A model generated the notes under the pieces. The model saw only the letters and a program-made list of their open reading frames with translations. It was not told the origin of the DNA and did not search any database. This document shows positions 34,330-47,098 of a DNA stretch of 64,000 bases, piece by piece (position 1 is the stretch's first letter; each line of letters begins with the position of its first letter). A program made the translations under genes and the position numbers. Where the stretch lies: positions 15,122,882 to 15,186,881 of the forward strand of contig CM049317.1 of NCBI GenBank assembly GCA_026874595.1, in the 5' to 3' direction. Origin of the DNA: Sipunculus nudus. Lineage: Eukaryota; Annelida; Sipuncula; Golfingiida; Sipunculidae.

Positions 34330-34735
34330 TAATGGGTTATATCATCCATGGGAGAAAAGGCTGCTGTTTACAAATAAAAAAAAAAAACAGAAACCATGTC
34401 CACCATGTCAGGGGCCCTTTAAGGGATGCTCCTAAAACTGTGTTTGCATTCACATATTCGACCAGTATTACCAGGTTCATTCTTGCATAAATGACTGTAA
34501 ATTTGTGAATATTCCTTGATGACATTCCTATCTTGAATCTGTTACTTACCCGACCCACACCAAAATATAATCCATCCTTTACTGGCCTATTCCTGAATTG
34601 CCCTGAACATTTCATGAGATTCTTATGAAGATTGCTTGAGTTATGTTGTGAGAAAAAAACAGATAAACACACACACGAATGTGAATGAACACATCTCCTC
34701 CTGCCAGAGGCATTGACCACATTTTTTTAAAGTAT
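34330..34735. repeat. Dispersed repeat family C, copy 1
   Basis: Shared with 36290-36620 and 59400-59710, in the same orientation: a CCAGGTTCATTC-type block, a decayed CTTGATGACATTCC block, AATGGCCC(A/C)T-type blocks, GAGTTATGTTGTGA with A-rich sequence and CACACA, then a hairpin-like CTCCTGCCAGAGG near the end. The 127-codon minus-strand frame here is not conserved in the other copies. The class is unknown; it could be the 3' part of a larger retroelement on the minus strand. Confidence 0.65.
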
Positions 34736-36289
34736 TAAAAAGATTGTGCAATTTTATCAGAGGAAAAGTGAATAACCAGGATTTGGTCACAACTTTTGTA
34801 TGCTTTGTATGTGAATTGTACAAATAGCATTTATACTCTACTTGCCAGGACATGATCTAAATGAGTATTAAAGCAAAAATGAAATTTTCTCTTAATTATA
34901 TTTTAGATTTACGCTCAGTACACCAAACGCCCAGTAAAACATTTTTTGAAGCATTGTAGCTAAAAACCAATTTTTTAGGCTAAATTGATATTTTTAAGAC
35001 TATAACCTCTTAAGCTAAGTAATTAGATTTTACAGTTATAGTTAAAAAAAAATATCCATATCAAAGTGCTTAAGTGTAACTACCTTAACATTTGTGGTTA
35101 TGTTTAAATATTCTTGAGTCATGATTAAATTAACTTAATACATTAATTTATATTTTTTAATTTGCTTGAGCTCTTATAAAAGACTGGAGTAATTTAAAAC
35201 ATTTGAATTATGGTTGTCTGTATGCTCCTAGTCAAAATGTCATGGAAACTCATCACTTACATTTGAGTGAATGACTGATGGGCACTGATGTGACTGCAGA
35301 CATTGAGGTGTCCTTAAATTCAGAAAAAAAAATCTCCCATCTCTCTGACTTTGTGATTGCTTTCTACCAGTAATCATCATTTTTTTCCTGTCATTAATTA
35401 CTGATACTGCCCACAGGGTAAACAGATCAGCCTGTATTTTTCTTATAGAGGGAAGTAAACCAGAGCTGCCGTTGTGGTTTTCTCAGGTTACATCCTCCTC
35501 AAAAGTGAAATGAAGATCTGTTTACAAAGTATCATTGTTCTGCAACCAGCATTAATATTAAGTTTGCCCTTGCAGATTACAAATCTTATTTTTTTGTCAA
35601 TTATACTTGGAGCAAGGTTTTTCTGCAATCATCAAGTCTTATTGACACATGTGTTTTAATGCAGGGATGTTTATGTAAGAATAATAATTCAGAGAATATT
35701 TTTTTGTCAGAACCAGCAGAATACAACCTTAGTTTATTTCTCTGATTAATCCATAATCATTCAGAGATATGGGTACTTTGTGGAAGGGTTTATTAGTTAA
35801 TCATGGCTCTTTACTTGTAATTAATTAGAAATTAGGGTTATTGCGATGCAATGTTTATGGGGGTTTAGGCTGTTTGTTTCTATAAAAAGTGAATAAAATA
35901 AAAAGCATAGAGAAATGCACAAACAGAGAGAAACCAGCCTGGAAAAGTTGGAGTATTCAAGTATTATGGTCTGTCATTTTAATACTGAGCCACAATTGTT
36001 GTATACTGAGGATTCTCATATTGTGTCTAGCGGTCATGTGTGAGTATTTTGTATATTTTTTTAATATATTTTATTACATCATGTGAAGTATTTCACATGA
36101 GTTTTGAGTCTTTTGAATAACATCTGATTAAACCTTTGTTCCAAGCAGGAAGGCTTGAAATAACATTTCCTGAACACAATTTTTACTATAATAATGTTTT
36201 TATAGTAATAATGAGAGTAATTGTATGCTGAAGGTCAAGATTTTATATTTATATATCTGTGAAGATTTGTATAATAAATTCTCTGTTCA
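34736..36289. other. Non-coding stretch
   Basis: AT-rich; no recognised gene or element end. Confidence 0.5.
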
Positions 36290-36620
36290 GAAGGAAGGTG
36301 GCAGCACTGTAGCTCCCCCCCCCCTTTACCTATGTGGAAATAGATGCTTCTGACTAGAATTCTGCATTTTAATGAATGCAAGCCTAGACCATTAACTTTT
36401 TGGCCCATATTGCCAGGTTCATTCGTGGACAAGTGACCATAGACTTGGACTCATCCTTGATGACGTTCCCAGCCATACCAAAATCTGATCCTCCAATGGC
36501 CCCTCTCATAATCACTGCAAATGTTATAAGATACCATTCATGATTGCATGAGTTATTGTGTGAACAAACATAAACACACATGAACGGGGATGAACCAAAA
36601 CCTTCTGGTGGTGGCTATAA
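36290..36620. repeat. Dispersed repeat family C, copy 2
   Basis: CCATATTGCCAGGTTCATTC (about 36405), CCTTGATGACGTTCCCA (about 36455), CCAATGGCCC, ATGAGTTATTGTGTGAACAA and ACACACATGAACGGGGATGA align with copy 1 and with the copy at 59400. Confidence 0.65.
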
Positions 36621-37841
36621 GTACTTGTGTACTATAACCTAAATAAGTAATGATAAAGACACAAGTCTGAAGTTGTGACAAAGAGTATATCTGCATGCCA
36701 GGATTTCTGATGGCCTTTCCTCACACCTGTGGTGCTCAGCTTTCTCTGACTTGGTCAGTATTAGTGTGAGAGTAATTAAGATCTAATTAATTAACACTAG
36801 GAATGTGCCAGTGGTTTATAAGGAGCTTTTGATATCCCAGGTACCTAATTACTTTTCTGCATTTGGAAATTAATCCTTGTGGTCAGCATGACCTTTACCT
36901 ATGCTGGACCAAGGTGATTATAGACTGGAGTGTCAACTGAGAGTCTGGGCAACTTACAGTCACCTCCTACTTGGTCCAACATTAACCTTTACACAAAGGC
37001 CTGAAAAGGAAGTTTGTGTTCTTGAATACAATCAATGATTTTGTAGGACAAGTAAAAATTCATTTAGGGCAAGTAGAACTAGGAATCAGATCCAAAATTT
37101 GTAATTGATTAATCAGAGCTTGTGGCAACCGATTATAGATTAATAATCAATTATTTTACATGACAGTTAGACAGTTTGTTGACTGCTTACACTCATGCTG
37201 CTGCCACCTAGGAAGTGCAGAATGAACTACAATTTAATTTTTTTTTTACCTTGTGAATTCTAGAATCTGCATTCTAGATCATCCTACAGCAAGACTAAGA
37301 AACTAAGAGACCGACCTTGAATATAATTTTCATGTGGAAATGGGCAATATTCCAGCAAAAATCTATGAAATTTGGTGGACCAATTCTCGAGGATAAAAAC
37401 AGATAATCGAGAATTGAAGATTTTCAAAACATCAATTTGATTAATCGATTATGCCCGGGAAGGCATCAGGAATCAAACCAATCAAATAAATCCATATAAA
37501 CTTTTCCCATTTATATTGCACACCTGTTCTAATTCAGAGGGTGTGTGAACAGTGTATTATTTGCCTTGTGTTTGTTGGATTTAATTGGCAGTTTATTTTT
37601 GATTTTGGCTTGAACATTTCCAGCTTGTTCATTATTCATGAAATAGACAATAGAGAAGCTCACTGAATCAATGTCTGTGAAAGCATAGCCACACACTTGT
37701 TGGTACTCAGTTCAATTCATTCATTGTATTGCCAAAAGAATATATATAGTTTAAATGAAAGTGATGAAACAGTTCATTTATATAAAATTGTACCTGTGAC
37801 AAAGAGGACTGACTCATAGAGTATATGTCCTCTCAGTGTTT
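36621..37841. other. Non-coding stretch with an inverted ACTTGCCC repeat
   Basis: GGACAAGTAAAAATTCATTT followed by AGGGCAAGT (37048-37076) is the inverse of the second half of the repeat at 25070. Otherwise no gene or element is recognised. Confidence 0.45.
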
Positions 37842-37845
37842 ACAT

Positions 37846-38003
37846 TGTTACAAAGACAAATAAATGAGGGGTAAATTCCATGGCCGATCTGGGAGTCGAA
37901 CCCAGGTCAGTGGCGCACAAGTCAGGCGAACCAACCGCTTCGCTAGCAAAGCAAGCTTCACTAGCGAGACAGTTTGGTCGGCTTTTATGTGCACCCTGTA
38001 ACA
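37846..38003 (-). repeat. 3' LTR of the miniature element (minus-strand sense)
   Basis: On the minus strand: TGTTACAGGG start, ACATAAAAG, A box TAGCGAAGCGG (37935-37945, full match to TRGCNNAGYGG), 32 bases, B box GGTTCGACTCC (37892-37902, full match to GGTTCGANTCC), TTTGTAACA end. A-to-B spacing is that of a tRNA. Confidence 0.72.
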
Positions 38004-38005
38004 CA

Positions 38006-38014
38006 CCCCCTCTT
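38006..38014 (-). other. Polypurine tract
   Basis: AAGAGGGGG on the minus strand, followed by TG and the 3' LTR. Its position fits priming of plus-strand DNA. Confidence 0.6.
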
Positions 38015-38108
38015 AAGAGCATTCTGCTATCAGAACAAGACTAATTTTCCCAAGGAGTCACACTTTGGTGAGCTTATTCCCTGGGCCACAAAGTTTTATC
38101 ATCACGTT

Positions 38109-38121
38109 GGACAAGCCCCCA
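38109..38121 (-). other. Primer-binding site, tRNA-Pro type
   Basis: TGGGGGCTTGTCC on the minus strand, three bases inside the 5' LTR. The canonical tRNA-Pro site begins TGGGGGCTCGTCC; there is one difference in 13. Confidence 0.65.
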
Positions 38122-38124
38122 TTT

Positions 38125-38281
38125 TGTTACGAAGGCAAATTGTTGAGGGGAAAAATCCTGGGCAGATCCGAGAGTCGAACCCAGGTCGGTGGCGCACAAG
38201 TCCGGCGAACCAACCGATTCGCTAACCAAGCAAGCTTCATTAGCGAGACAGTTTGGTCCGCTTTTATGTCACCCCTTAACA
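38125..38281 (-). repeat. 5' LTR of the miniature element (minus-strand sense)
   Basis: On the minus strand it begins TGTTAAGGGG, has ACATAAAAG about 12 bases in (TATA-like), an A box TAGCGAATCGG (38214-38224, one mismatch to TRGCNNAGYGG) and a B box GGTTCGACTCT (38171-38181, one base from consensus), and ends CGTAACA. Confidence 0.7.
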
Positions 38282-38285
38282 ACAT

Positions 38286-41200
38286 TAAATATAGCAGGTT
38301 ATATGGTGCAGAAACTAAAATTACACTATGAAAATGGCCTATCTTATCTGTGTGACCTTGCTGTGTCCAGAAAGTATTAGATATATGATGCCTTAATAAA
38401 TCATATCAGCTATTTTATTGATTTCACTCAAGTCTGTGAGAGAATGTTTCAAGTTAAAATCCAGCTTTGGCAGGTATAAATAAGTAAAGTACAGCACTGA
38501 AGTAATGGTATTAAAATTAACAGAGGTTTATACTTAAGCACACAGCAAAACCAAGAGGGCAAAAATACCAGGAACCATGCATGGCGGTATGGCATGATAT
38601 TAAAGATTTATATAAAATTGTTTCTTGGAGACACTGCAGACTATTACAGAGGGCTATTAAAGAAAGGTTTCATGGTTCACACCTGCTAACATTGAATGGA
38701 TTCCACTGATTCCTTTACTTCCTATATTTTTCATATGGAAAAATTGTCTGCGACAACATAATATATTATAATTAATAATAGGAGATAGACTGTAACATCC
38801 TATATTTTCCAATATTTCTTCTCTTGACAGTCATAATTCTGATATAAAACTGATTATTAAATAACCATTGTTAAAAAAACCCTTGGCCTAATTATTTTTT
38901 TTTTTTAATTTCAACTATTTTGTAGGACTATGCATGTAGTTTTGTGCACATTCATAACAAGTAAAGCCATCTTAATAAATTTAACAGAAATAAATAAGTT
39001 GATGCTTGGAGAATAGTTAGTCATTGTAAGTATCTAAGTAAAACACAATTATGCAATGAAAACTCTTTATTTTCTGCATATATATTTGCTGAAAATTCCT
39101 GAAAAAAAAAACACCTATAAATTTCCTATATTTCTTCCAGAGATTGCTTGGAGCCAAGGATTATGTTAATGTCTTCCTACATTTATACGGCTGTCACAGC
39201 TCTGACAGTGGCTCTCTTATTTCATTAAACCTCACCAAGGAGGAGAAACCATAAACATCCAAGCATAAAGGAACGAGAGTCTGAAATTGAAAACTTATTT
39301 TTTGAGACATGCGATGTGAAAAAAATTCATTTTTCTTTTTTTTTTAATCATTATTCCTTGCCTCAGTCTGATCAGTTGCTGTTGGAGAGAGCTGTACTAA
39401 GGGGGCGTGGGCCAGATAATACAGGATTAATTAGAAAACAAAGATAAAAGTGATCTGGTGTTTTGATGGCTTGATGTTTGTGCATGGTTTCTAGGTATCT
39501 GTAGGGCATATATAACTGATTTGTGAATATCTTGACTGCCATACTGGGTGATATAGTTTTCCAATTTGATTATTTTGTTAACTAAATCCACACATGGTTT
39601 CAGCAGTGATTTTAATGGATGTAAAGATGGACCAACTTTCCTGGGACCTGCATAGGCTTAATGTTCTTCTAATTGAATCAGTGAGACATGAAACCAATAC
39701 CAGTTAATTAACCTTTAGTTAATGGACCACCTGGGTTTTAACGAAGCTGAAATTGAATCGCTTGTCGGTTTACAGACTATTAGAAGTGTAGTGTGGTCTT
39801 TGGCTTACTTGTTTGAAAATAACAACCCCTAAAACAGACTGGAAAGTTACCCTGACAAGAAATAGTTTAAATTACAATTTTCAAAGGTTTTTGCCTGAAG
39901 CATGCCCATGTCTGTTAGCAGACTTATCCATGAGAAGTGAAAAACTGAATAACTGACATTGTTGTAGCCAAAGGCTTATGTTAAGGCTGACTTGTCTTGG
40001 GCCATGTCTTGTGTACGAATAATATATATTAGGAGATGCTGTCAGTTAATATTATTTGTGTCTTATTAACAAATTTTTATTTTTTAGAAATTTTGAATGC
40101 AAAATATTTGTTTATTTTGAAATAATAAAAAGCATTTCCTTGATTTAATATTTGGGTGTTTCATGAAATCTACCCATATTGACTAATAAAGTATCTCACA
40201 TAATTCAATAGAATATATTCTTTTAAAATTATGAAAAAAAGTTTAAATAACTGATCATGGCATCAGTGCCGTTGTGATTAAACATTAATTTTCATATTTT
40301 CTGCTGTTTGGCAGTAGCTCTTAGAAAAGGATGAAATTGAGGAGGATAGAATAGAATTTATTTAATTTAAGCAGTATTAATAGTTTAGTTTTACCTTAAA
40401 AAGTTTGTCTCAGGCCCAGTGGGACCTGTAAAAACACCTGATAGAAATGAAGACATGCCTATCTGCAGTTTATCATTCCCGTCCTGTCCATTATATTAAT
40501 TAAATCTTAAATAATAAGATAAAATTCTGGTAATGAGATATCAGAGTAATGACGAATTTTTTAATTCTACTCAGGCTTTTGACTTCAGTGAAGCTTTTTA
40601 CCTGCTTTGAGGCATAATTTACTGAAATTCGCAAAGTAACATTTGGAAAAATACTTGTAACTGAACCTTTGGTAGATAAATTTTATTTTTTACCTCAGCC
40701 CTGTTAAGTTCGGGAGGAGGTTATGTATTTACTAGTAGTTATCTTAAGTATTATGAGATAGGGTAGCTCATTGGGATTAGGGGCGCTCTTTGTTCTATTG
40801 CTCACTGATGTGTGAAATGTGAGTGAACCATGACAGGATGTATAACAAGGGGAAGAGTGAATTTGATCTTGTGGAGGTACTTATGTAGGTTCAGACTGTA
40901 TGTTTAGTTTTATGTAAAAATACACACACACATGTATAACAGAACTGGGAAACTATAGCAATTGATTTTATCCCATTTAAATGAGATGTGCTCAGATTTT
41001 TATCAAAGCATCTGTTTGTGAGGTGTCCCAAATTACTTAAATTTTAATTGATAAATAAATAACATAAATTTTAGTGATACACAAATTACATGAATTTTAT
41101 TGCTATTATTATACCAGACATACATATATGGTGTCCTGGAAAAAAATTCCTCCACACAAACCATATTATATGTATGTCTTTTGTTGTCCACAAAATCATG

Positions 41201-42938
41201 ACTCAGTTATGATTATGATGAAACATTGTATGTCCGAGTGACAGTGGGTTAACATCATACATTTTAAAATCTGGAAAGTTACAGGCCTGGAATTTTGCAT
41301 GTAGCTAAGGTGGGCCAATTTTATTTACTGCACCTGAAACTAGGTTACTGTGACCTAATTTCTTCAGCCCAGGAGATGAGATTTGGATACCCATTATTCT
41401 TGTTATTCTATATTTAAAACTACTTTATGAGAATCCATCCAGTATGGTATATAGATAGTTCTGTACATAATATATTTCCACTGTAAAAATTATGTCAGAA
41501 TGAATGAAAAATAGAGATGAAGTTGATTTAAATTTTTATGATGAGTCAGATTTCCCTCAATGTCAAGACCTCGATTGTTGGTTGCTATTTTTGTGATAAC
41601 AGCTTGCGATATGTTGTCCTCATAGTAACAATAGCTTTGAGTAGGTGATACATAGCAATAATTATTGGTTCAATACTCTTTAATTCTTAGAGTTTAATAT
41701 TTTCATTAATTTAAACTGTGATTTCATTCATTTTAATGCGATTATAGATAAAATTTCATATTAACAGTGTTGGCCTAGGTTTGCCAGAAGTCGTTGAGAC
41801 AAAAAAAATCCAGTGATGTAATAACACAGCTTTTTACAAAGACACAACTTTTCTGCAACACCTGAGCATTCTCATTTTGTGACATGTGGCAGCAGGTGTT
41901 GAGCTGGTTTCTCTTGTGATCACAAACCCTTATGTGTGAGCCCAAAGCAGAGTCATGAACTGTTGTGACACAATGTTCGCTTTGAAAAAGGTAAAAACCG
42001 AAACAAGAAATCATTAAGACGAGAGACTGTCACCTGGGAAACATTGTGACGGGTGTCAGATGGCCTCCTATGATGACTGATGATGACAGCTTAATGGCAT
42101 GCACGTTTTCTTCTCACCTGACGTTAAATGCGTTCAGGGGATCACCTGTGTTTTACCAGTGGTTTATTTCATACACCTCGCTGTGTACAGATTATTTATT
42201 TTTACAGGTAGAATAACTGCCTGTCATTTATAAATATTTTGCAATTTGTTATTTCAGATTTAATTTCCCAAGCTGGTTTAAGATAATTGAAACTTTCTGT
42301 ATTGATTGAAAAGAAAAAGGGTTATGCAGTATAAGTTCATTACTGATCAAAGGGTACATGCCTGGGCTCAGTATTTGTGTGTACTAATAAAATGTTTAAA
42401 ATAAAATGTAATTCGATGTTCCGATAGCCATAACTCCGTGCCAGCTCTTATCACTAGAGCCACATATCGGGCCATCATGCCTCATGTGAATGGCATCTTG
42501 ATTTGCTATGAGAACACCAACAGCGTTAGACAGGCAACAGGCAATATACAGCTCGACCCACTTGGTAACATTCACACTGAAATTATGTATTCAGTTAGTC
42601 AATACATGGACCTAAGAATCATGTCCTATGCAATATCTCTGCTGTAAGAACATTATGGTTCTTGGGCCAATTATAAGAGCATTGTAGAAACTATCGCAAC
42701 AATTTTGTAACGATAGGTCCAGTTAAATTCCCTGTGCCCTCTGACAGGAGCAGCTAGTAGCATTTATGTGAACCTGTGTATTGGTTCTCTAAGCCACTGC
42801 CAAGTTGCCAACACACGAATCTTTGTGGTTGTTTTATCCAGTGGAAACATGTATTACATTTTGACTGTGTTTGGTGTGTGTACACCTGAATATCTTACAC
42901 TGACTGCCTGAGCCAGATATTGTTAGGTCTACATTTTT
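38286..42938. other. Long non-coding stretch
   Basis: No gene, RNA or element end recognised over 4.6 kb. A 70-codon open stretch at 42438-42647 ends beside CTGCT/GTAAG, which could be a splice donor, but there is no convincing acceptor and no known domain. Confidence 0.45.
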
Positions 42939-44457
42939 ATGCCCCCGCCACAAAGTGGCTGGGGCATATAGTTTTACCCATGTCCGTCATTCCGTCCTTC
43001 CGTCCTTCTGAAATCAAACAGTTGTACGGACTTTTTTTCGCAATGCCTGCAGATATTGGCCTGATTCTTGGCGTGTGGACAGATAATGACCAGTTACAGA
43101 TCGAGTTCGCGTTTCGTCCCGGTTGACCTACTTTTGAACGTTTTACTGCACCTAAACTTAGAAAATTTCATGAAAAATAGAAATTTTCATGACAAATACA
43201 CATGTACAGACTTTTTTTCGCAATGCCTGCAGATATTGGCCTAATTTTTGGTGTGTATGCAGATAATGACCATTTACAGATCGAGCTCGCGTTTCGTCCC
43301 GGTTGACTTACATTTGATTGTTTTACGGCTCCTAAACATAGAAAATTTCATGAAAAATATAAATTTTCATGACAAATGTTCATGTACAGCCGTTTTTAGC
43401 CCTCAGCTCATAGGCTGATGGGCTATTGTCGTCACCCAAGCTGTCCGTCTATCGGTCCATCTGTCTGTCGGGTGTCGGTCCGTCTGTCCGTTCGGCGTCT
43501 GTTAACTTTTACCTTGTGAGCGGGATATCTCTAAAAGGATTCACCGTTGGAATTTAATTTCAACAGTGAAGATGTATATTGATAAAATCTCGGTCAAGTT
43601 CGAAGATAGGTGACCTTGACCCATTTTTCTACATTTTAGAGCTGATTATAGAAAAACACTCAGAAGCTTATATCTCAGGAACCATTGTGTGGATTTTCAC
43701 AAAACTTACTATGATCATTGGGACTGATGGTCTGTACATGCTGCACAATTTTGGTGGCGTCACCTGCAATTTCTGATTTTTTAATGAAATTTTATCCGAT
43801 TTCACAATTTTGGCCTTTGTGCAGGATATCTCCAAAGGTATTCAACTAAGGAACTTCATTACTTCAGTGCTTTTGCATCATATTTACAAAATCTTGGTCA
43901 GGTTCAAAGATGGGTGGTCTTGACCTACTTTTCAAGGTCACAGAGCTTAGTATAGAAAAAAGAACTTAGGGGGATATTTCTCAGGAAGCATTTGGTGGAT
44001 TGTTATAAAACATGGTACATACCTCTCCAATTTAAATTTATAACTGATTACCAGCTTTTGCTAATATTCTAGTTTCGCAATGCAATGCTTACAGATACTG
44101 GTCCAGTGTTTGGTCTGTGGGTGCATAATGACCACTTACAGGTCGAGTTCGCGTTTCGTCCCATTTAACCTATTTTTGACCATATGACAGATCCTGAACA
44201 TAGAAAATTTCATGAAAGACAGAAATTTTTATGATAAATGCACATGTATGGACTTTTTTTCACAATGCCTGCATACTGGCCTGATTTTTGGTGTGTTCCT
44301 TGATAATGACCCGTTACAGATCGAGTTGGCATTTTGCCCTTCTTGACCTACTTTTGACCATACAACACCTCCTGAACCTAAAAATTTTTTACAAAATTTA
44401 ACAAATGTTTCTAATTTGCCCCAGGCGGGGGCATTCGTGTCGTACCGACACATCTAG
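42939..44457 (+). mobile_element. Helentron-like element family E, with a nested insertion
   Basis: The left end ATGCCCCCGCCAC (42939-42951) folds on GTGGCTGGGGCAT (42955-42967). The right end has GGCGGGGGCAT (44424-44434), the reverse complement of the left end, then stem GTGTCG / CGACAC (44437-44451, loop TAC), AT and CTAG (44454-44457) followed by T. The core is about four monomers of 180 bp (CTTTTTTTCGCAATGCCTGC at 43030 and 43210, diverged near 44073 and 44259). It is interrupted by the element at 43397-44072. I recall ATGCCCCCGCCAC-type repeats as common in bivalve genomes. Confidence 0.75.
43397..44072 (+). mobile_element. Helentron-like element family F, nested in family E
   Basis: The left end TAGCCCTCAGC pairs with GCTGATGGGCTA (43397-43425; one bulge, 6-nt loop). 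A GTCCGTC-rich stretch and half-units resembling family A follow (CTCAGGAACCATTGTGTGGA, GGTGGCGTCACCTGC). The right end is AGC/GCT mini-hairpin, AATATT and CTAG (44069-44072), after which family E monomer sequence resumes. T runs stand on both sides of the insertion point. Confidence 0.7.
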
Positions 44458-47095
44458 TGTTTAAATAGGCCCACCGATGGTCTGATAAACGTAAACACTG
44501 AGGCTGAGGGGTTTAGTGTTGAATGTCTTGCTGAACTCAACATAGGCGAGGGCCTAAAAATATTAAGACTGATTAAATGGGTTTTTTTGTAACCAACTGG
44601 AAACCCCACACTAGGCCATGACTGAATGAAGCATATTGGTTTTGAAAAAGATTCTGGGAAAGAACACCAATTACTGCTGACTTCACTAGAATAGACCTTA
44701 GTTCAGCGAGGTGGTGATATTTAGCGCTGACTATCACATAACCAGTGGAGTTTACCATTCGATGAAATAGTGGGCCAGGGAGCCATCCTTTAGTTATATA
44801 ATTCGACACGAGGTGGCAGTACCTGTTTTAAGCTCTGTGACACAGCAAAAAAATGTTTGATGGCTCTGTTTGTGGGAGGAATTATGTTTAACCATTGCAT
44901 CGACTGGGCCAGTCTAGGTATATGGTAAAGCATTATGATTTATACCTAGAAGTAAAGAAACAAAAATTCTTTGATTATTGTTCAACTATGGCTAAATTGC
45001 GACCAGGTGCAGGTAATTATTTAAATTAACAGATTTAAAAAATATGATTTTAAAAATATGATATCAGATATTAACAATTCTTTGTGTAGCAAATCCCAAT
45101 CTGCTATAAAATTTAAAGGCCATGCATACTCTGACCCACTCATGCTTCTGTTCATAATAATCAGATATACCGGTATTGACAGACGGTAAAATTTATGGAT
45201 AATTCAATATGCCCAATATGTAATAAATTTTACTTACAGTGCAATTGGCTCCATATAAATTATTGCTTGTAAATTCACCAGCTAGCATCATTTGTCCACC
45301 ATAGGCCCTTGCAGCTGTTTTTGAAGTTTTGCTTGAAGCTATACTGTGTGAGTTTTATGTGTTTCATTATTTTGAAAGTTCCTTAATTGTTCCATTGTAA
45401 AAAATGCTCAAGGTTCAAATCAGGACATGCGTAGCAAGGCTTAGGTATATTTAAGTTCTTGTTCGTAGAGCAATTATTGAGTACAGTTTTATGTATTGTA
45501 CAAACAATATCACTGATTGGCCTAATAAGAAATCAATTCCTTGAAGAACTACTTCCTTGAAGTTTTCACGGAAATCAAAACTCTTTTCAGTATTGAAATA
45601 ACAACTCCTGTAACCACAGTCTAAACAACATTGTGTCGCAGGCACATCCATTTCTGTGAAAAGTGTCACTCGATGCAGATAGGATTCTTCCGATAACTCA
45701 GTTTACCACAAATTCTTCAGGTCCAAAGAAATGTCCCCACTCACGGGAGAAGATTATTTATTTCGTTGATTGTGTCACATTCACCTCTTCCAAGAAACTT
45801 TGCCATTACTTGTCGCTACTCGTCTTATTTTATCACGTAGGAACATCTTTTGTTTGTTTAAATGGCGCCTTGCAGGAATGTCTCCGTTAACCTGTTCCTT
45901 ATTTGGAATTCACAGAGGAATTAGGACACACATATTTGGGGTGGGAGTTTAAAAAAAGGACACATTTTGAAAATAAACTTCATTTGTTATATTTAAAGTA
46001 ATTTCTTTTCAGTTAATTAGAATTTTTAAATTCCGGAAGTTTGCACTTGACATACTTAGGTGGTTAATAAATGATACAGCACTATCCTAGATTTCCCATA
46101 ATGCATTTGTCCTTGAAATTTGCATGCACTATTTTCTTATCATGCATACAGTATTTAGTTGTTAGGCCTGTAAATGAGGTGTGCTTAACATAACGTTAGT
46201 TTATCCAGGATGTAGTGTCAGACTTGGAAGTTAACGGGCCAGCCTGTGGGGAATGTCATTTAAGCTGTGTTATATACTGATGTGACTACCACTGTGTACA
46301 TGTGCATTTATACTTTACCAAAAGGCCACAGAAATTAAATCTATCCATTATATCAATTATACTGAAATTTTGTTTTTTTTTTTCTTTTTAATTTTTAATT
46401 TTTTTTTAAATTTCTTGTTTCTTTGTTAATTTTCTTGTTCTTCTTTCTGTTATCTCAAAATTCTATCAGGGAATTTCTTATTTTCAGGATGGGACTATAG
46501 GCCTTCATGCTGTAGCATGAATTAATCAACAAAATGAATTTATCTAATACTATTCTTTCTTCGTATAATTATTTGTCTTCAAAATAATAATGGCCTTTTT
46601 AGGATTTCTTATTTCATATTTACAGGAAACCTGAAGGTTGGGTCCCTTTTAAAAATGTTTTAGCTAAATCTTGATGTGATTTTAAGAAAATTCTATTGTA
46701 TTAAATAAGGGCTGAAAAAGAGGCACAGGTATTTTGATTGAATCAACAATTGAACACTCTCAGACAAGTTTTCCAAGGATTTGTGCCAGATTTGGCTGTA
46801 TATGTTTCCTAAAATGACTTGTATATATATAGTAGGTGCCACTTAAATGCCAGAGGCCGTCAGTGGACAGATGTATATATGTTATTGAAAGACTATGCAA
46901 TTAAATGTGACCCACATGCAGTGACAGTGTTAGGTGGGTAGTACAATGGACTTTAATGTAAATATTGTAACTTTCAAAATTCCAATTTGGTTTCAGCTGT
47001 TACTGATTTAGTTTGCCTTAGATAACCATATTTGATTAAGTCCATGCATGAATAATAACATTTTGGTTTCCCAAATGCCATCAGGCCATTACATA
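44458..47095. other. Non-coding stretch
   Basis: No recognised gene or element. Several 60-80-codon frames on both strands overlap and show no motif. Confidence 0.45.
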
Positions 47096-47098
47096 TTA

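Larger units (their letters stand above)
37842..38285 (-). mobile_element. Miniature LTR retroelement (TRIM-like) with tRNA-like LTRs
   Basis: Two direct repeats of 158 and 157 bp (37846-38003 and 38125-38281, roughly 80-85 % alike by eye) flank 121 bp. Each repeat begins TGTTA and ends TAACA. Read on the minus strand, three bases after the first LTR lies TGGGGGCTTGTCC, which matches the start of the tRNA-Pro primer site used by murine-leukaemia-type elements. A purine tract AAGAGGGGG precedes the second LTR. ACAT flanks both sides (37842-37845 and 38282-38285). No coding capacity exists, so it would have relied on a partner. Each LTR also has A and B boxes of a Pol III tRNA-type promoter. 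The alternative, a tandemly duplicated tRNA SINE, does not explain the primer site, purine tract and duplication. Confidence 0.72.

Noticed and set aside
37892-37945. Functional tRNA gene on the minus strand
   Set aside because: A and B boxes are excellent, but no acceptor-stem pairing closes around them and the same sequence occurs in the partner LTR.
37842-38285. Simple tandem duplication of a tRNA SINE
   Set aside because: It would not explain TG..CA ends, the tRNA-Pro-like primer site, the purine tract and the ACAT duplication outside both repeats. Kept as the main alternative.
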